From the NCBI RefSeq assembly GCF_000723205.1, contig NZ_HG315671.1, forward strand, positions 3,230,940 to 3,294,939: a stretch of DNA of 64,000 nucleotides. Reading direction: 5' to 3'. Source of the stretch: Formosa agariphila KMM 3901 (GTDB lineage Bacteria; Bacteroidota; Bacteroidia; Flavobacteriales; Flavobacteriaceae). The notes under the pieces were generated by a model. The model saw only the letters and a list, made by a program, of their open reading frames with translations, was not told the DNA's origin and did no database searches. Of the stretch, positions 51,025-60,919 are shown one piece after another (position 1 is the first letter of the stretch; each line of letters begins with the position of its first letter). A program made the position numbers and the translations under genes.

Positions 51025-51735
51025 ATGCTTTATATAAGTTTAGACGCATCAACATGCCCCGAGAAAAAAGGTGAATTTAATTACTTAGAACAAGTAAAAA
51101 TGAGTCATTCTAATTTCCATAAAGATTTAAATAAGGAGGCTATTTTAGGTGAATATCTAGATATGGTGTACCCCAATATATTTAGAACCTCGGGATATGC
51201 CGTTAAACGCGTTACAGATCTTAGTTTACAATATCAAGGTGTCGATCTTCTTCTCTTTAACAAAAACAAAACATTTTATGTAGATGAGAAAGCGCAATTA
51301 GATTATTTAAACACCGCACTCCCTACTTTTGCCTTTGAACTGTCGTACCTTAAAAACAATCAGTATCATAAAGGCTGGCTTTTTGACAGCTCTAAGATAA
51401 CGAACATCTATTTTTTAATTACCTGTATACATACAAATACGGGAAAGTGTTTATCTGGAGGCGTTAAGAACGTTAAAATTACAGCGATATATAGAGATAG
51501 ACTAATAGAATCTTTAGCTGAATTAGGACTTACCGAACAACGATTATTAAAACTCGATAAAAGCATTAGAGCAAGTAACAAGCACGGGAAACATATTATC
51601 ACAGAATTACACCCCAAATATCAAGGTGCTTTATATTACTCTATGACTAACAAAGCCGAAAAACCTATAAACTTAGTTTTAAAACTTAGTTTTCTTTCAA
51701 AATTAAACACAGGCAGTATACTTCTTAATTCTTAA
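51025..51735 (+). CDS. Type II restriction endonuclease (PD-(D/E)xK type), predicted
   Basis: 236 aa. A PD-(D/E)xK-like site is visible: Asp74 in QGVDLLLF, then Asp87-Glu88-Lys89 in FYVDEKAQ, 13 residues apart. It is convergent with a C5 cytosine methyltransferase and their coding ends overlap by 11 bases, the usual arrangement for a type II pair. The recognition sequence cannot be deduced. It has no other domain. Confidence 0.77.
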   Translation: MLYISLDASTCPEKKGEFNYLEQVKMSHSNFHKDLNKEAILGEYLDMVYPNIFRTSGYAVKRVTDLSLQYQGVDLLLFNKNKTFYVDEKAQLDYLNTALPTFAFELSYLKNNQYHKGWLFDSSKITNIYFLITCIHTNTGKCLSGGVKNVKITAIYRDRLIESLAELGLTEQRLLKLDKSIRASNKHGKHIITELHPKYQGALYYSMTNKAEKPINLVLKLSFLSKLNTGSILLNS

Positions 51736-52975
51736 TTTCATCAGCCAATACTTTGGCTAACTTTTCAATCACACCAACAACCAAAGCATTGCCCATAAAA
51801 AAGGCACGTTTAGTATCTGTTATACCATCTAGTTTGGTATGGTTATCAGGAAACATATTTAGACGTTCTAACTCTACAGGTGTAAGTCTTCTAAGTTTTC
51901 CATTTTGATTTACAACATGCTTAAATCGAGAAGCCGACTTCCCGCCTTCTCCAGTAATAATTGTTCGCGACGCATTATCTAAAGCATCGGGAAACACCAT
52001 AGCGCCTTCGCTATATTTATATGTAAACCCTTGCGCTTTATTTACACGTTCTTCACTCTTCGCACCTTTAAGATACGTCCATTTATCTAAATCTGAATCT
52101 GCAATATAAAACTCTGCAGGCACGTCTTCTTCGGGTATTAAAACATCGTTTAAAGTACTGCGTTTGCCTTCAAAACTTGATAAATATTTATGAGACCAAT
52201 ACGTCCCATTAATCATAACCCCAGCATTTTGAAATGGCGATGTTTTTTGTCCTTTATTGAAATCGTCAGACACTTTAGTTAAATCATCATCTATCGTTCC
52301 TACTGTAAGTTTATCATCTTTTTTAGCACTCGGAAATGCTTTTACAGCAAGACCTGCTGTTAACAGCCAATCTTCCTTATCTTCTGTATTTTCAAGACGT
52401 TTATAGGTTTCTGTAGTGTTGTGATAAGCCATGATAAAAATCCGTCTACGGCGTTGCGGCATACCATATTCTGCAGCATTAATAACGCGCCACTCTACAG
52501 CATAACCTTGAGCATTTAAAGAAGACAACATAATCGCAAAATCCCGTCCGCGTTGCGAGGCAGGAGATTTAAGCAATCGATCTACATTTTCTAATAATAA
52601 ATACTTAGGTTTTCTATCTTTTTTATCTTCAATAATTCTATTAATTTGCCACCAAAGCACCCCTTTTTTCCCGATTAAACCATCACTGCGCTTTAGCGTT
52701 GTTGCGACAGAATAATCTTGACATGGGAATCCACCAACCAGCATATCGTGATCAGGAATATCTTTAGTTTCTACCGAGGAAATGTCTTGTCCACAATGAT
52801 TTTTTGCCCCAAATTTTGCTTCGTACACCATATTAGCATGTTGCAGCTTAGTACTTGGCTCCCATTGATTACTCCAAATCACTTTAAAAGGTGAATTTTG
52901 TTTTTCAGGATATCCTTCTAAACCGATTCGAAATCCTCCGACACCCGCAAATAATTCTATTACTTTAATTTTCAA
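51725..52975 (-). CDS. DNA (cytosine-5) methyltransferase
   Basis: 416 aa. Motifs in order: I ELFAGVGGFRIGLE (SAM binding), IV GGFPCQDYS with catalytic Cys85, VI LLLENVDRLLKSP, VIII MPQRRRRIF, then a target-recognition region (about 215-330), and IX-X RLTPVELERLNMFPDNH and FFMGNALVVGVIEKLA. It methylates the target of the adjacent nuclease, protecting host DNA. The long target domain suggests one specific sequence. Confidence 0.95.
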   Translation of the reverse strand: MKIKVIELFAGVGGFRIGLEGYPEKQNSPFKVIWSNQWEPSTKLQHANMVYEAKFGAKNHCGQDISSVETKDIPDHDMLVGGFPCQDYSVATTLKRSDGLIGKKGVLWWQINRIIEDKKDRKPKYLLLENVDRLLKSPASQRGRDFAIMLSSLNAQGYAVEWRVINAAEYGMPQRRRRIFIMAYHNTTETYKRLENTEDKEDWLLTAGLAVKAFPSAKKDDKLTVGTIDDDLTKVSDDFNKGQKTSPFQNAGVMINGTYWSHKYLSSFEGKRSTLNDVLIPEEDVPAEFYIADSDLDKWTYLKGAKSEERVNKAQGFTYKYSEGAMVFPDALDNASRTIITGEGGKSASRFKHVVNQNGKLRRLTPVELERLNMFPDNHTKLDGITDTKRAFFMGNALVVGVIEKLAKVLADEIKN

Positions 52976-53347
52976 CTTTCCTATTTTGTTTTACAAAAAT
53001 ATGATTTCAAGATGAAGAAACCACATTTATATGTCAATCAAATTAGTAAAAACATCTTATACTTTTATAATATTTTCGCGTGTTTATATGTAATAGCTTT
53101 CACTTTATTATTGTTATACTTTAAAACAACAACATAATTATTAAGTTCTATCTGCTAAACGTATAAAAAAGGTATATTTATTAGACTATTTTATTTCATT
53201 TTATAACTACGTTCACTAAGTTTGAATGCCCAATATCGTCTAGCCTGTACATGTAATATGTGCTACACCATCTCGAGAACTGCCCTGACATTTAGGCTTA
53301 GATACATTTAAATTGTGTAAATCTTTAAAACAGAAAACGAATACACT
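52976..53347. other. Intergenic region between methyltransferase and sbcD
   Basis: About 370 bases with the divergent promoters of the methyltransferase and sbcD. I see no specific repeat, hairpin or coding frame. Confidence 0.4.
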
Positions 53348-54550
53348 ATGAAGATACTTCATACCGCCGATTGGCATTTAGGACACCGATTACATGAACA
53401 ATCTCAGGTCGAAGAACAAACTCTTTTTTTAAGTTGGGTACTAGATTACATCATCGAAAATAATATTGATGTCCTACTAATCTCTGGAGATGTCTTTGAT
53501 AGCGGTTCACCATCCAACCAAAGTCTACATATGTATTATAACTTTTTAGTAAAACTAAAAAGTACAAGCTGTGAATCTATAATAATAACTGGCGGAAATC
53601 ATGATTCTCCTGGCACATTAAATGCTCCTAAAGACTTATTAAAAGCCCTTTCTATTCATGTCGTCGGAAAAGCTTCTGAAGCTATTGAAGATGAAGTGTT
53701 TGAAATTGAAATTAACACTGAAAAAATAATTGTCGCCGCCGTGCCGTATTTAAGAGATGGAGATATACGACGTGCAACAGCAGGTGAATCTTTTGAAGAT
53801 TTAACCGATAAATATAAAACTGCTTTAATAAAACATTACGAGCAAGCTGCCGAGCAATGTAAACGAATAAATACAACAACTGCTCCAGTAATTGCTATGG
53901 GACATTTATTTGCCATGGGCGGGTCTATTTCAGATAGCGAACAAAATATTTATGTGGGTACTTTAGGACATATAGGAGCTTCCGACTTCCCTTCTTACTT
54001 TGATTATGTTGCTCTAGGACACTTGCACAGACCACAGATAGTGGGTGATAATAACAAAATTAGATACTCAGGATCGCCAAATGTGTTAAGTTTTAGCGAA
54101 ATTAATTACGACAAAAAAGTAATTGTATTAACAGTAGAAGACAATAAAATTAAGACCATTGAAAGTGATACTATTCCCGATTTTAGACCTTTTCATCGCT
54201 TAACAGGAGATATTGCATCATGCATTTCTCAGTTTCCGAGAGTTGTTACTAACAGTTATAATTTAACGCCTTGGGTAGAAATTATTTTAGACGAATCGCA
54301 TACAGTTAATACAGACGACTTAAAAAAAGCTGCAGAAAATTATCCGTTTGAAATTTTAAAGATTGCTTTAAAAAAACAGCAGAAAATTAAAGGTATCGAA
54401 GAGTTATTAAAAGACACTACATCTATAAAAGAATTATTACCAACAGAAGTTTTCAAACTAAAATGTAAAGAAATGGATTTTAATTTAGAAGAAAGACCAG
54501 AAGTCATGGATGCGTTTTATGAAATTCTAAATTCAGTTAAAAATCAGTAA
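53348..54550 (+). CDS. sbcD: Exonuclease SbcD subunit
   Basis: 400 aa. Calcineurin-like nuclease motifs: ILHTADWHLGHRL, ISGDVFDSG, GGNHDS, MGHLF and LGHLHRPQ, all metal ligands present. With SbcC it forms the Mre11-Rad50-like complex that cleaves DNA hairpins and processes ends. It precedes sbcC by 12 bases. Confidence 0.95.
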   Translation: MKILHTADWHLGHRLHEQSQVEEQTLFLSWVLDYIIENNIDVLLISGDVFDSGSPSNQSLHMYYNFLVKLKSTSCESIIITGGNHDSPGTLNAPKDLLKALSIHVVGKASEAIEDEVFEIEINTEKIIVAAVPYLRDGDIRRATAGESFEDLTDKYKTALIKHYEQAAEQCKRINTTTAPVIAMGHLFAMGGSISDSEQNIYVGTLGHIGASDFPSYFDYVALGHLHRPQIVGDNNKIRYSGSPNVLSFSEINYDKKVIVLTVEDNKIKTIESDTIPDFRPFHRLTGDIASCISQFPRVVTNSYNLTPWVEIILDESHTVNTDDLKKAAENYPFEILKIALKKQQKIKGIEELLKDTTSIKELLPTEVFKLKCKEMDFNLEERPEVMDAFYEILNSVKNQ

Positions 54551-54562
54551 GTATAGGGCGTT

Positions 54563-57500
54563 ATGAAAATTTTAAAAATAGAATTACAGAATATAAATTC
54601 TCTAAAATCTGACACGCATACGGTTATCGATTTTGAAGACGAGCGCTTTAAAGATGCTGGATTATTTGCTATTACAGGATCTACTGGCGCTGGAAAAACA
54701 ACGGTTTTAGATTGTATCACCATTGCTTTATACCATAGTGTTCCACGTTTCAACAATTCTAAAGGGGCACTAAAAGATGTTGTGAGTCATGGTGCAGATC
54801 ACGCATTTAGCCGTGTAACATTCGAAAATGAACATGTAATTTACGAGGCATTCTGGGGCATACGTTTAGCATCTAAAACTGGAAAATCGCTATTAAATCC
54901 TCAGGAAGAGGTCAGTTTGAAAAACCTAACTACCAACACAATATTATCGACTCAAAAAAGAGCGGTAAGTGAAGGTGTAATACAAGCTACACAATTAGAT
55001 TATAGTCAGTTTTTAAGATCTGTAATGTTAGCCCAAGGAGAATTTGCTTCATTTTTATCGGCTAAAGGACCAGAAAAAGGAAAACTTTTAGAACAAATTA
55101 CAGGCGAAGAAATTTATAAAAAAATCGGACAAGGTATCTTAGACAGAAAATCTTTAGAAGAAAATAAACTAAAAGATATTCAATCTAAAATTAATGCAGA
55201 TGATGTGTTAACTGACGAGGCTAAAAATGAATTACACCAAAGAAATCTTGACTTAGATACCAAAATTAAAGATTCAGAAAAAGAGCTTGAAGCTATGCAA
55301 CAGATTGTGAATTGGTATATCAAGTCTGAAGAACTAGAGCGTCAGTCTAAGAAGCTAGAAGAAGATTCTAAAATTATTTCAACGCATTTTGAAAAACATA
55401 AGCCCATATTCGACTTATTAGATTTAAACGAAAAGGCTGAACCGTTTAAAGAATTAATTCAAAATTTTAATACAAATAAAAAACACAGTACAGAAAAAGC
55501 TAATCACTTACAAAAACTGCAAACAGAATTAACAGCACTAGGCCCTAAAGTTCACGTTTTAGAAAAATTAAGTACAGAACAAAACGAGGCATTAGAAGTC
55601 GCTAAAAAAGAATTTAACGCTTGGCAACCAAAGTTTGATGTTGTTACAAAATTAGATAGTGCACTAAAAGTAGAAACGGAGAATCAGATAAAATCTGAAA
55701 AAAAATTAGCAGCGTTAAAGCTAGAACTTAACACTACCAAGGCGGAACACCTTAAACACACAAAAGCATTAGCACTAACGGAGTCGGAACTTAAAATTAA
55801 AGCAAGCTTTGTTTCTAAAAACAACTATTTACTAAATGTCGACGCAGAATTATCTAATTGGGCATCAAATTTATCCACTTTAAAAAGCAATAAACACATC
55901 CTAAGCGAACATGCTGATTTTATTGCGACTAAGCAAAAAGCTATTGCATTAACGACTTCCGAATTAGACAAAAACAAAGCATTATTCAAAACATCTGAAT
56001 TCGAAATTGAAGCGATTACCAAAAACATTGATTCTATTTCTCTAGAGTTAGAGAAACATAAATTATCCGATTTAATTTCTGAAAAAGATAAAATCTTAAA
56101 AACAGAATCCGATTGGAAACAATTTAAAAACTATGCGGAAGAGACGTTAAAAGAAACCACAAGTTTAGAAAAATTCACGATTAACAAGGAAAAACAGCTT
56201 TTAGAATTAAAGCAGTTTAATACGGAACTAGAAACCTTAACTAAGCAAATCGCACTGCAAAACACTGCAGTTAGCGATGCCGAAAAAATATTAGAATTAG
56301 AAAAAAGTATCGCCAAATTCGATGCTGCTCGTAAGCACCTAAAACCAGGGCAACCTTGTGGATTATGTGGTTCTACAGAACACCCGTTTGCAGAACATCT
56401 AAAATCTGTTGGTGTTTCTAAATCGGAATTAGAAGTACAGACGCGACGCGAGCGCCTTAATTCCTTAACAGAATCTAAATCTAGTCTAGAGAAAAAAGAA
56501 GTTGTATTACAAACACAAATTGACAACCATAGCACTCAAATAAAAACCATTAATACAGATATTGCTTCACTTCAATTAAAAGCAAAATCATTAGCCTTAA
56601 ATTGTGAATTAACCGATTTAGAGAAGATAACTACAGCATTAAATTCATGTAAAAATACTTTAGAAGCTTTAGACCAAACCATAAAATCTACTCAGAAATT
56701 ACAATCTAAAAAAGACGATTTATCTAAAACACGCGATAAATTAAAAGTAGATATTGAAAGCTTCAAAACAAAAGACGCTACACTAAGTGAAACTATTAAA
56801 AATGCTAATGAAGAAATTGAGCAAAGGCAAAATTCGATTATCGCATTAACGCAAACTACGAACCTTTTAGAGCAAGATTTAATTTCGAAGTTATCTAAAT
56901 TCGACTACAAATTACCTGAAATAGACCATATAAATGCGTTTATTGAAACCTTAGAAAAAGAGATAAGCAACTTTAATAAAACCCAAAAAGACCTTGATGC
57001 GCTTAAAGGAAAAATTACCGTAGTAAATACAAAGTTAGAACACCTTGACAAGCAGTTGGTGGCGCATTATGACGCTGAAAAAGAATACATAAAAGCTTTA
57101 GATGAAAGTAGATTAAAAGCCGAAAAAATAAAGGTAGATCGCATTGCTATTTTACCAATTGAAGTCACAGTAGAAGGCAAAAGAATGCAATTATCGGATG
57201 CCATAACGCAGTTAACCAAAAACTTTGATGCTTCTAAAAAAGAATTACAAAGTCTTATAGACACCAAAAGAGAGAAAGAAACTTTACAAAAATCGTATGT
57301 AACCGATTTAGACACTTTAGAGAAAGAAAAATTAGTTTTAGATAGCACACTCCAATCACAGTTAAAAACGAGTAGTTTCTTAAATAAGGAAGATATAGAA
57401 AAAGCACTTCTTAATCCGGAAGACAAACAAAGCTATACACAATCTAGACAGCGGTTAAAAGATAATCAGCTCAAATTAAAAACCTTACAAGAAGAACATA

Positions 57501-58216
57501 AAAAAGCGGCAGAAACATTAAAAGCATCGAAAACTTTTGAACTGTCTGAAGCGGAGAGCAAATCGGCTTTAAATGAATTAAAAGTTAGAAGAGATGGTTT
57601 TTCGACAGCAAAAGGGCAGATTAAAGAAGCCTTCAGAAAAGACCAAGAAATTAAAGACCGAAACCAAGACATTTATAAAAAAATTGCTAACCAAGAAACA
57701 ATTTGTGGCACCTGGAGGGAACTTTTTAAACTTATAGGAAATTCTAAAGATGCGTTTAATGTATATGTACAGCGTTTAACTTTAAAGCACTTATTGGATC
57801 TTGCTAATGTTCATTTATATAATTTAAATAAGCGGTATTCTTTAAAGATGGAAGATGACTATAAACCTAAGGAAGAGCTTAATTTTAATTTAATTGATCA
57901 TTTCCAAACGGATCAAGCCAGATTAGTAGACACGTCTAGTGGAGGTGAAAAGTTTATAATAAGTCTAGCTTTGGCATTGGGTTTATCGGATTTAGCCAGT
58001 AAAAATGTAAAGATTGACTCCTTATTTATTGATGAAGGTTTTGGAACACTCGATAATAACACCTTAGAAACCGTAATTTCAACATTAGAAACATTAAAAT
58101 CTCAAGGTAAATTAATTGGGATTATATCTCACGTCGAGAATTTAAAAGAGCGCATACCTACCCAAATTCAAATTACAAAGAAGAGTAATGGTGTAAGTTT
58201 TGTAAATATTGTATAA
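54563..58216 (+). CDS. sbcC: Exonuclease SbcC subunit (Rad50-like ATPase)
   Basis: 1217 aa. Walker A ITGSTGAGKTTVLD near residue 40, two long coiled-coil stretches, and the zinc hook CGLCGS (about residue 600). The C-terminal half carries the signature DTSSGGEKFIISLALALGL and Walker B DSLFIDEGFGTLD. Typical size for SbcC. Partner of SbcD encoded upstream. Confidence 0.96.
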   Translation: MKILKIELQNINSLKSDTHTVIDFEDERFKDAGLFAITGSTGAGKTTVLDCITIALYHSVPRFNNSKGALKDVVSHGADHAFSRVTFENEHVIYEAFWGIRLASKTGKSLLNPQEEVSLKNLTTNTILSTQKRAVSEGVIQATQLDYSQFLRSVMLAQGEFASFLSAKGPEKGKLLEQITGEEIYKKIGQGILDRKSLEENKLKDIQSKINADDVLTDEAKNELHQRNLDLDTKIKDSEKELEAMQQIVNWYIKSEELERQSKKLEEDSKIISTHFEKHKPIFDLLDLNEKAEPFKELIQNFNTNKKHSTEKANHLQKLQTELTALGPKVHVLEKLSTEQNEALEVAKKEFNAWQPKFDVVTKLDSALKVETENQIKSEKKLAALKLELNTTKAEHLKHTKALALTESELKIKASFVSKNNYLLNVDAELSNWASNLSTLKSNKHILSEHADFIATKQKAIALTTSELDKNKALFKTSEFEIEAITKNIDSISLELEKHKLSDLISEKDKILKTESDWKQFKNYAEETLKETTSLEKFTINKEKQLLELKQFNTELETLTKQIALQNTAVSDAEKILELEKSIAKFDAARKHLKPGQPCGLCGSTEHPFAEHLKSVGVSKSELEVQTRRERLNSLTESKSSLEKKEVVLQTQIDNHSTQIKTINTDIASLQLKAKSLALNCELTDLEKITTALNSCKNTLEALDQTIKSTQKLQSKKDDLSKTRDKLKVDIESFKTKDATLSETIKNANEEIEQRQNSIIALTQTTNLLEQDLISKLSKFDYKLPEIDHINAFIETLEKEISNFNKTQKDLDALKGKITVVNTKLEHLDKQLVAHYDAEKEYIKALDESRLKAEKIKVDRIAILPIEVTVEGKRMQLSDAITQLTKNFDASKKELQSLIDTKREKETLQKSYVTDLDTLEKEKLVLDSTLQSQLKTSSFLNKEDIEKALLNPEDKQSYTQSRQRLKDNQLKLKTLQEEHKKAAETLKASKTFELSEAESKSALNELKVRRDGFSTAKGQIKEAFRKDQEIKDRNQDIYKKIANQETICGTWRELFKLIGNSKDAFNVYVQRLTLKHLLDLANVHLYNLNKRYSLKMEDDYKPKEELNFNLIDHFQTDQARLVDTSSGGEKFIISLALALGLSDLASKNVKIDSLFIDEGFGTLDNNTLETVISTLETLKSQGKLIGIISHVENLKERIPTQIQITKKSNGVSFVNIV

Positions 58217-58260
58217 AGTCATTAAGAAACTTAAAATAAGACTTTAGTAAAAAACAAAAA

Positions 58261-58290
58261 AACTCTATAACTAAAGAGTTATAGAGTTTC
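58261..58290. terminator. Hairpin terminator between sbcC and the T9SS protein gene
   Basis: Stem AACTCTATAACT / AGTTATAGAGTT with an AAAG loop; an A tract on the left makes it a good terminator for the minus-strand gene, while the T tract on the right is weaker. Confidence 0.72.
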
Positions 58291-58312
58291 TGTTATGTAT
58301 TAAAAAAAGGAA

Positions 58313-59305
58313 TTATTCAATTACCACCTTTTTTGTTACTGAACCGTCTACAGAGTTTATTTTCATTAAATAAACACCTTTACTTAAATTAGAAACATTT
58401 ACTCGGTTTTGTATTAATCCTGAAGATAATACTTTTGCTCCTAGAATATTATACAAATCTACAGAAGACACTTTAACATTTTTAGATTCAATGTTAATAT
58501 AATCGCTAGCTGGATTTGGATATACTTTGAAATTTGAAGCTAAAACATCGTCAACAGATTGTGTATTATCTTGTTGAAGTGAAATATTATCATAAAACAC
58601 TTCTGTATCTGTATCTACAGACCCTAGCGACCTAACATAAATTACAACTTCGGTAGTTGTTGCTGTAAAAGAAAAAGTATTTGTTACCCAGTCTGGATTG
58701 TCATTTGTAATATCCATACCAGTAACAACCGAAGCATCATTATAACCATTAGCGTCAATACCATCTTCATTAGCAATTTGAGTATTTAATATATATACTT
58801 CTGATGTTGTGCCAGCTGCTTCTGAACGTGAATCAATTGAAAAATTATAAACATTGTCAATTGTAAGTCCTACAACTCTTTGATATAAACGTCGTGAGCT
58901 ACCTGTTATACTTGGATTACCATCGTCATACAATTTAACCCCTCTAGTATCATTGTTACCACTGCTTGTAGATCCTGGTTGTTCATCTAAAGAACCAGCT
59001 TCTCCAAGATATTTAATTTCCAAAGCGTCTTCTAAAGCATCATTACTCCATCCGTCTGGATTATTGTCTTCATCATATTTATAAGGACTTGGTGATTCTA
59101 CTCCATTAGCTCCATTGAGTTTTACAGTACTATTAGGAGTCATATCCCAAGCATCTGCGTTATCACCTGTTTCATCTTGAAAATCATCACAAGAACCATT
59201 TTTAACAAGTTCTTGACTATATCCATAATTAAAACACAAAAAGAGTACCAATAGGTAGTATAGTGCGTTAGATTTTTGTTTTGTAAAAAGTAGTTTTGTT
59301 TTCAT
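58313..59305 (-). CDS. Secreted T9SS protein with carbohydrate-binding-like domain
   Basis: 330 aa. A long signal peptide (hydrophobic core ALYYLLVLFLCFNYGYSQ) precedes a beta-sandwich domain of about 210 residues starting LVKNGSCDDF, reminiscent of CBM4_9-type jelly rolls (the typical ending FYDNISLQQD is present). The C-terminal about 75 residues are the type A T9SS sorting domain (FKVYPNPASDYINIE to VTKKVVIE). It is likely cell-surface bound or secreted. The operator upstream matches that of the PL6 gene, suggesting a role in alginate binding; that is inference. Confidence 0.78.
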   Translation of the reverse strand: MKTKLLFTKQKSNALYYLLVLFLCFNYGYSQELVKNGSCDDFQDETGDNADAWDMTPNSTVKLNGANGVESPSPYKYDEDNNPDGWSNDALEDALEIKYLGEAGSLDEQPGSTSSGNNDTRGVKLYDDGNPSITGSSRRLYQRVVGLTIDNVYNFSIDSRSEAAGTTSEVYILNTQIANEDGIDANGYNDASVVTGMDITNDNPDWVTNTFSFTATTTEVVIYVRSLGSVDTDTEVFYDNISLQQDNTQSVDDVLASNFKVYPNPASDYINIESKNVKVSSVDLYNILGAKVLSSGLIQNRVNVSNLSKGVYLMKINSVDGSVTKKVVIE

Positions 59306-59389
59306 AAATAATTGTTTAAAATGTTAAAATTAATTAAAGTTGAATGTCATTACTTAAGCATATAGTTAAGTAATTTATTAAGTTTTATC

Positions 59390-59413
59390 TGGATAACCAA
59401 ACTGGTTAACCAA
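59390..59413 (-). promoter_or_regulatory. Second tandem palindromic operator, upstream of the T9SS protein
   Basis: TGGATAACCA (59390-59399) and TGGTTAACCA (59403-59412), centres 13 bases apart, exactly as in the PL6 operator. On the coding strand the two 25-base elements align with 20 or more identical bases. It lies 85 bases before the gene start. A weak -7-like TATATTCG is upstream (complement of 59424-59431). Confidence 0.65.
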
Positions 59414-59577
59414 AAAGGTTTTTCGAATATACAATTATTTTAACACAAAAACACAGACTATAAATAAATTATATCAAAAAAATTAAATATCCTTAATTAC
59501 TTATTATTCATAAATAAATAGTATTAAAAATTAAGAAAGGAATAGTTTAAGTTTTACAGTAATTTTGGACAAGAATC

Positions 59578-59615
<38 letters not shown>

Positions 59616-59899
59616 AAGAGATAAATTAAGGAGTTGTATGCAAATGTGACCGTACAGAGTATTACAAAAAATGGATCAAGTTAAGAGTGTAACTATTAGG
59701 GAAAAATCCATCCTTTACTATCTCATTTATCATGAAGCTATATTCCTTTTAAAACCTATTAAATAAGATTTACTTCAAAGAAATACAAACCCATTAAGAT
59801 TAAGTGTTAATCAACCTGTTTGATTAATGGTACATAAGTTTAGTAAAACGATGGAAAACAGAAAACCTCTTTGTACTTTAGAAGAACTGACAGAATTTT

Positions 59900-60037
59900 A
59901 TGGAGAGATGTTACATCGCTTCTTCAAGCCTAATAAACAATGCTATTGATATGTCTCAAATCGCTTTTGGAATTTATATCTTAAAAGTTAATGGTGTAGA
60001 TTATGTGTCTATTAGTAAACATATTTTTATTGAATAA
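59900..60037 (+). pseudogene. Remnant of a T9SS C-terminal sorting domain
   Basis: The last codons of a frame open only from 59891 encode IDMSQIAFGIYILKVNGV then DYVSISKHIFIE and stop, the typical end of a type A sorting domain (compare GVYLMKINS and VTKKVVIE in the neighbouring gene). No upstream domain remains in frame, so this is a decayed tail of a lost secreted protein. A strong terminator follows it. Another 32-codon frame at 59851 is not trusted. Confidence 0.6.
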
Positions 60038-60092
60038 TTAAATTCACAACTATTAAAAGCATACATATTATTTAGATAACGCTTAAAAACTA

Positions 60093-60127
60093 AAAATCTC
60101 AGATTATTTTAATCTGAGATTTTTTTT
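60093..60127 (+). terminator. Terminator after the T9SS remnant
   Basis: Stem AAAATCTCAGATTA / TAATCTGAGATTTT around a short T loop, followed by a T run. Confidence 0.85.
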
Positions 60128-60179
60128 GTTCTATTTTAATATGTTTTAAAAGCCCCGCTTGAATTTCACCATTCTTCTA

Positions 60180-60743
60180 CTATAAGGTTTCCAGAACGGC
60201 TATAATATCTTGAGGATGCATACGCTCGGTATAATTAGAGTCTACATGAGATCCTACAATAACTCCTGTCTTATTTATAATAAAGGTGGCTGGCACAGGT
60301 AAAGTTTTAGACCCATCTGCATTTAAAAGGTTTAAATCCCTTCTACTATGATAATCTTCTCCTGGATCAAACTGAAGATTATAGGCTTTAATTACCTCCT
60401 GCTTAGCATCACTTAGCACTTCAAATTGAAGCGCATTCTTCTCTTTAGCAGTTAAGCTATCATCAGCACTTTGAGGGCTTACAGCAAGGACTGTTGCATT
60501 TAAAGCCTTAATTTGTGGTAAAGATTTTTGAATCTCCCGTAAATCTAAATTACAAATAGGGCACCACTCCCCTCTGTAAAACTTAACAATAACAGTATAC
60601 GTTTTTAATAGTTCTGAAAGCGACACATCTACTCCAAGCGCATTTGGTAATGTAAAATCTGGTGCTTTATCTCCAACCGGAATCCCTTTTGCATCTGTTG
60701 CGTTCGCTATAACTAGTTTTTGAAATTCTTTTAATGCACTCAT
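60180..60743 (-). CDS. Peroxiredoxin-like (AhpC/TSA superfamily) protein
   Basis: 187 aa. The thioredoxin-fold peroxidase motif is FYRGEWCPICNLDLRE, with a CxxC in place of the usual PxxxTxxC; flanking DFTLPNALGVDVSLSELL and PVPATFIINKTGVIVGSHVD fit the AhpC/TSA layout. It probably reduces peroxides or disulfides in the cytosol; the CxxC suggests a thiol-reductase-like mechanism. Single gene. Confidence 0.83.
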   Translation of the reverse strand: MSALKEFQKLVIANATDAKGIPVGDKAPDFTLPNALGVDVSLSELLKTYTVIVKFYRGEWCPICNLDLREIQKSLPQIKALNATVLAVSPQSADDSLTAKEKNALQFEVLSDAKQEVIKAYNLQFDPGEDYHSRRDLNLLNADGSKTLPVPATFIINKTGVIVGSHVDSNYTERMHPQDIIAVLETL

Positions 60744-60864
60744 TACTGTAGTATTTATGTTGTAAGCGATATGCGTACTGCAAGTATATCGCTTCGGTTT
60801 TTAGCACTGCTTTTAAATCTTGACCTTATATTAGTCGTGAAATATTCTGAAATATGTTAAATAC

Positions 60865-60893
60865 AAAAAAGCTTCTCATTTCTGAGAAGCTTT
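60865..60893 (-). terminator. Terminator of rpsT
   Basis: Stem AAAGCTTCTCA / TGAGAAGCTTT with a TTTC loop; on the minus strand it is followed by a T run (complement of 60865-60870). Confidence 0.85.
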
Positions 60894-60919
60894 CTGTTAT
60901 TATATAACTTAGATCTTAA

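Noticed and set aside
59851-59949. 32-codon frame starting MENRKPLCTLEEL
   Set aside because: Overlaps the T9SS remnant in another frame, resembles no family I know, and has no supporting context.
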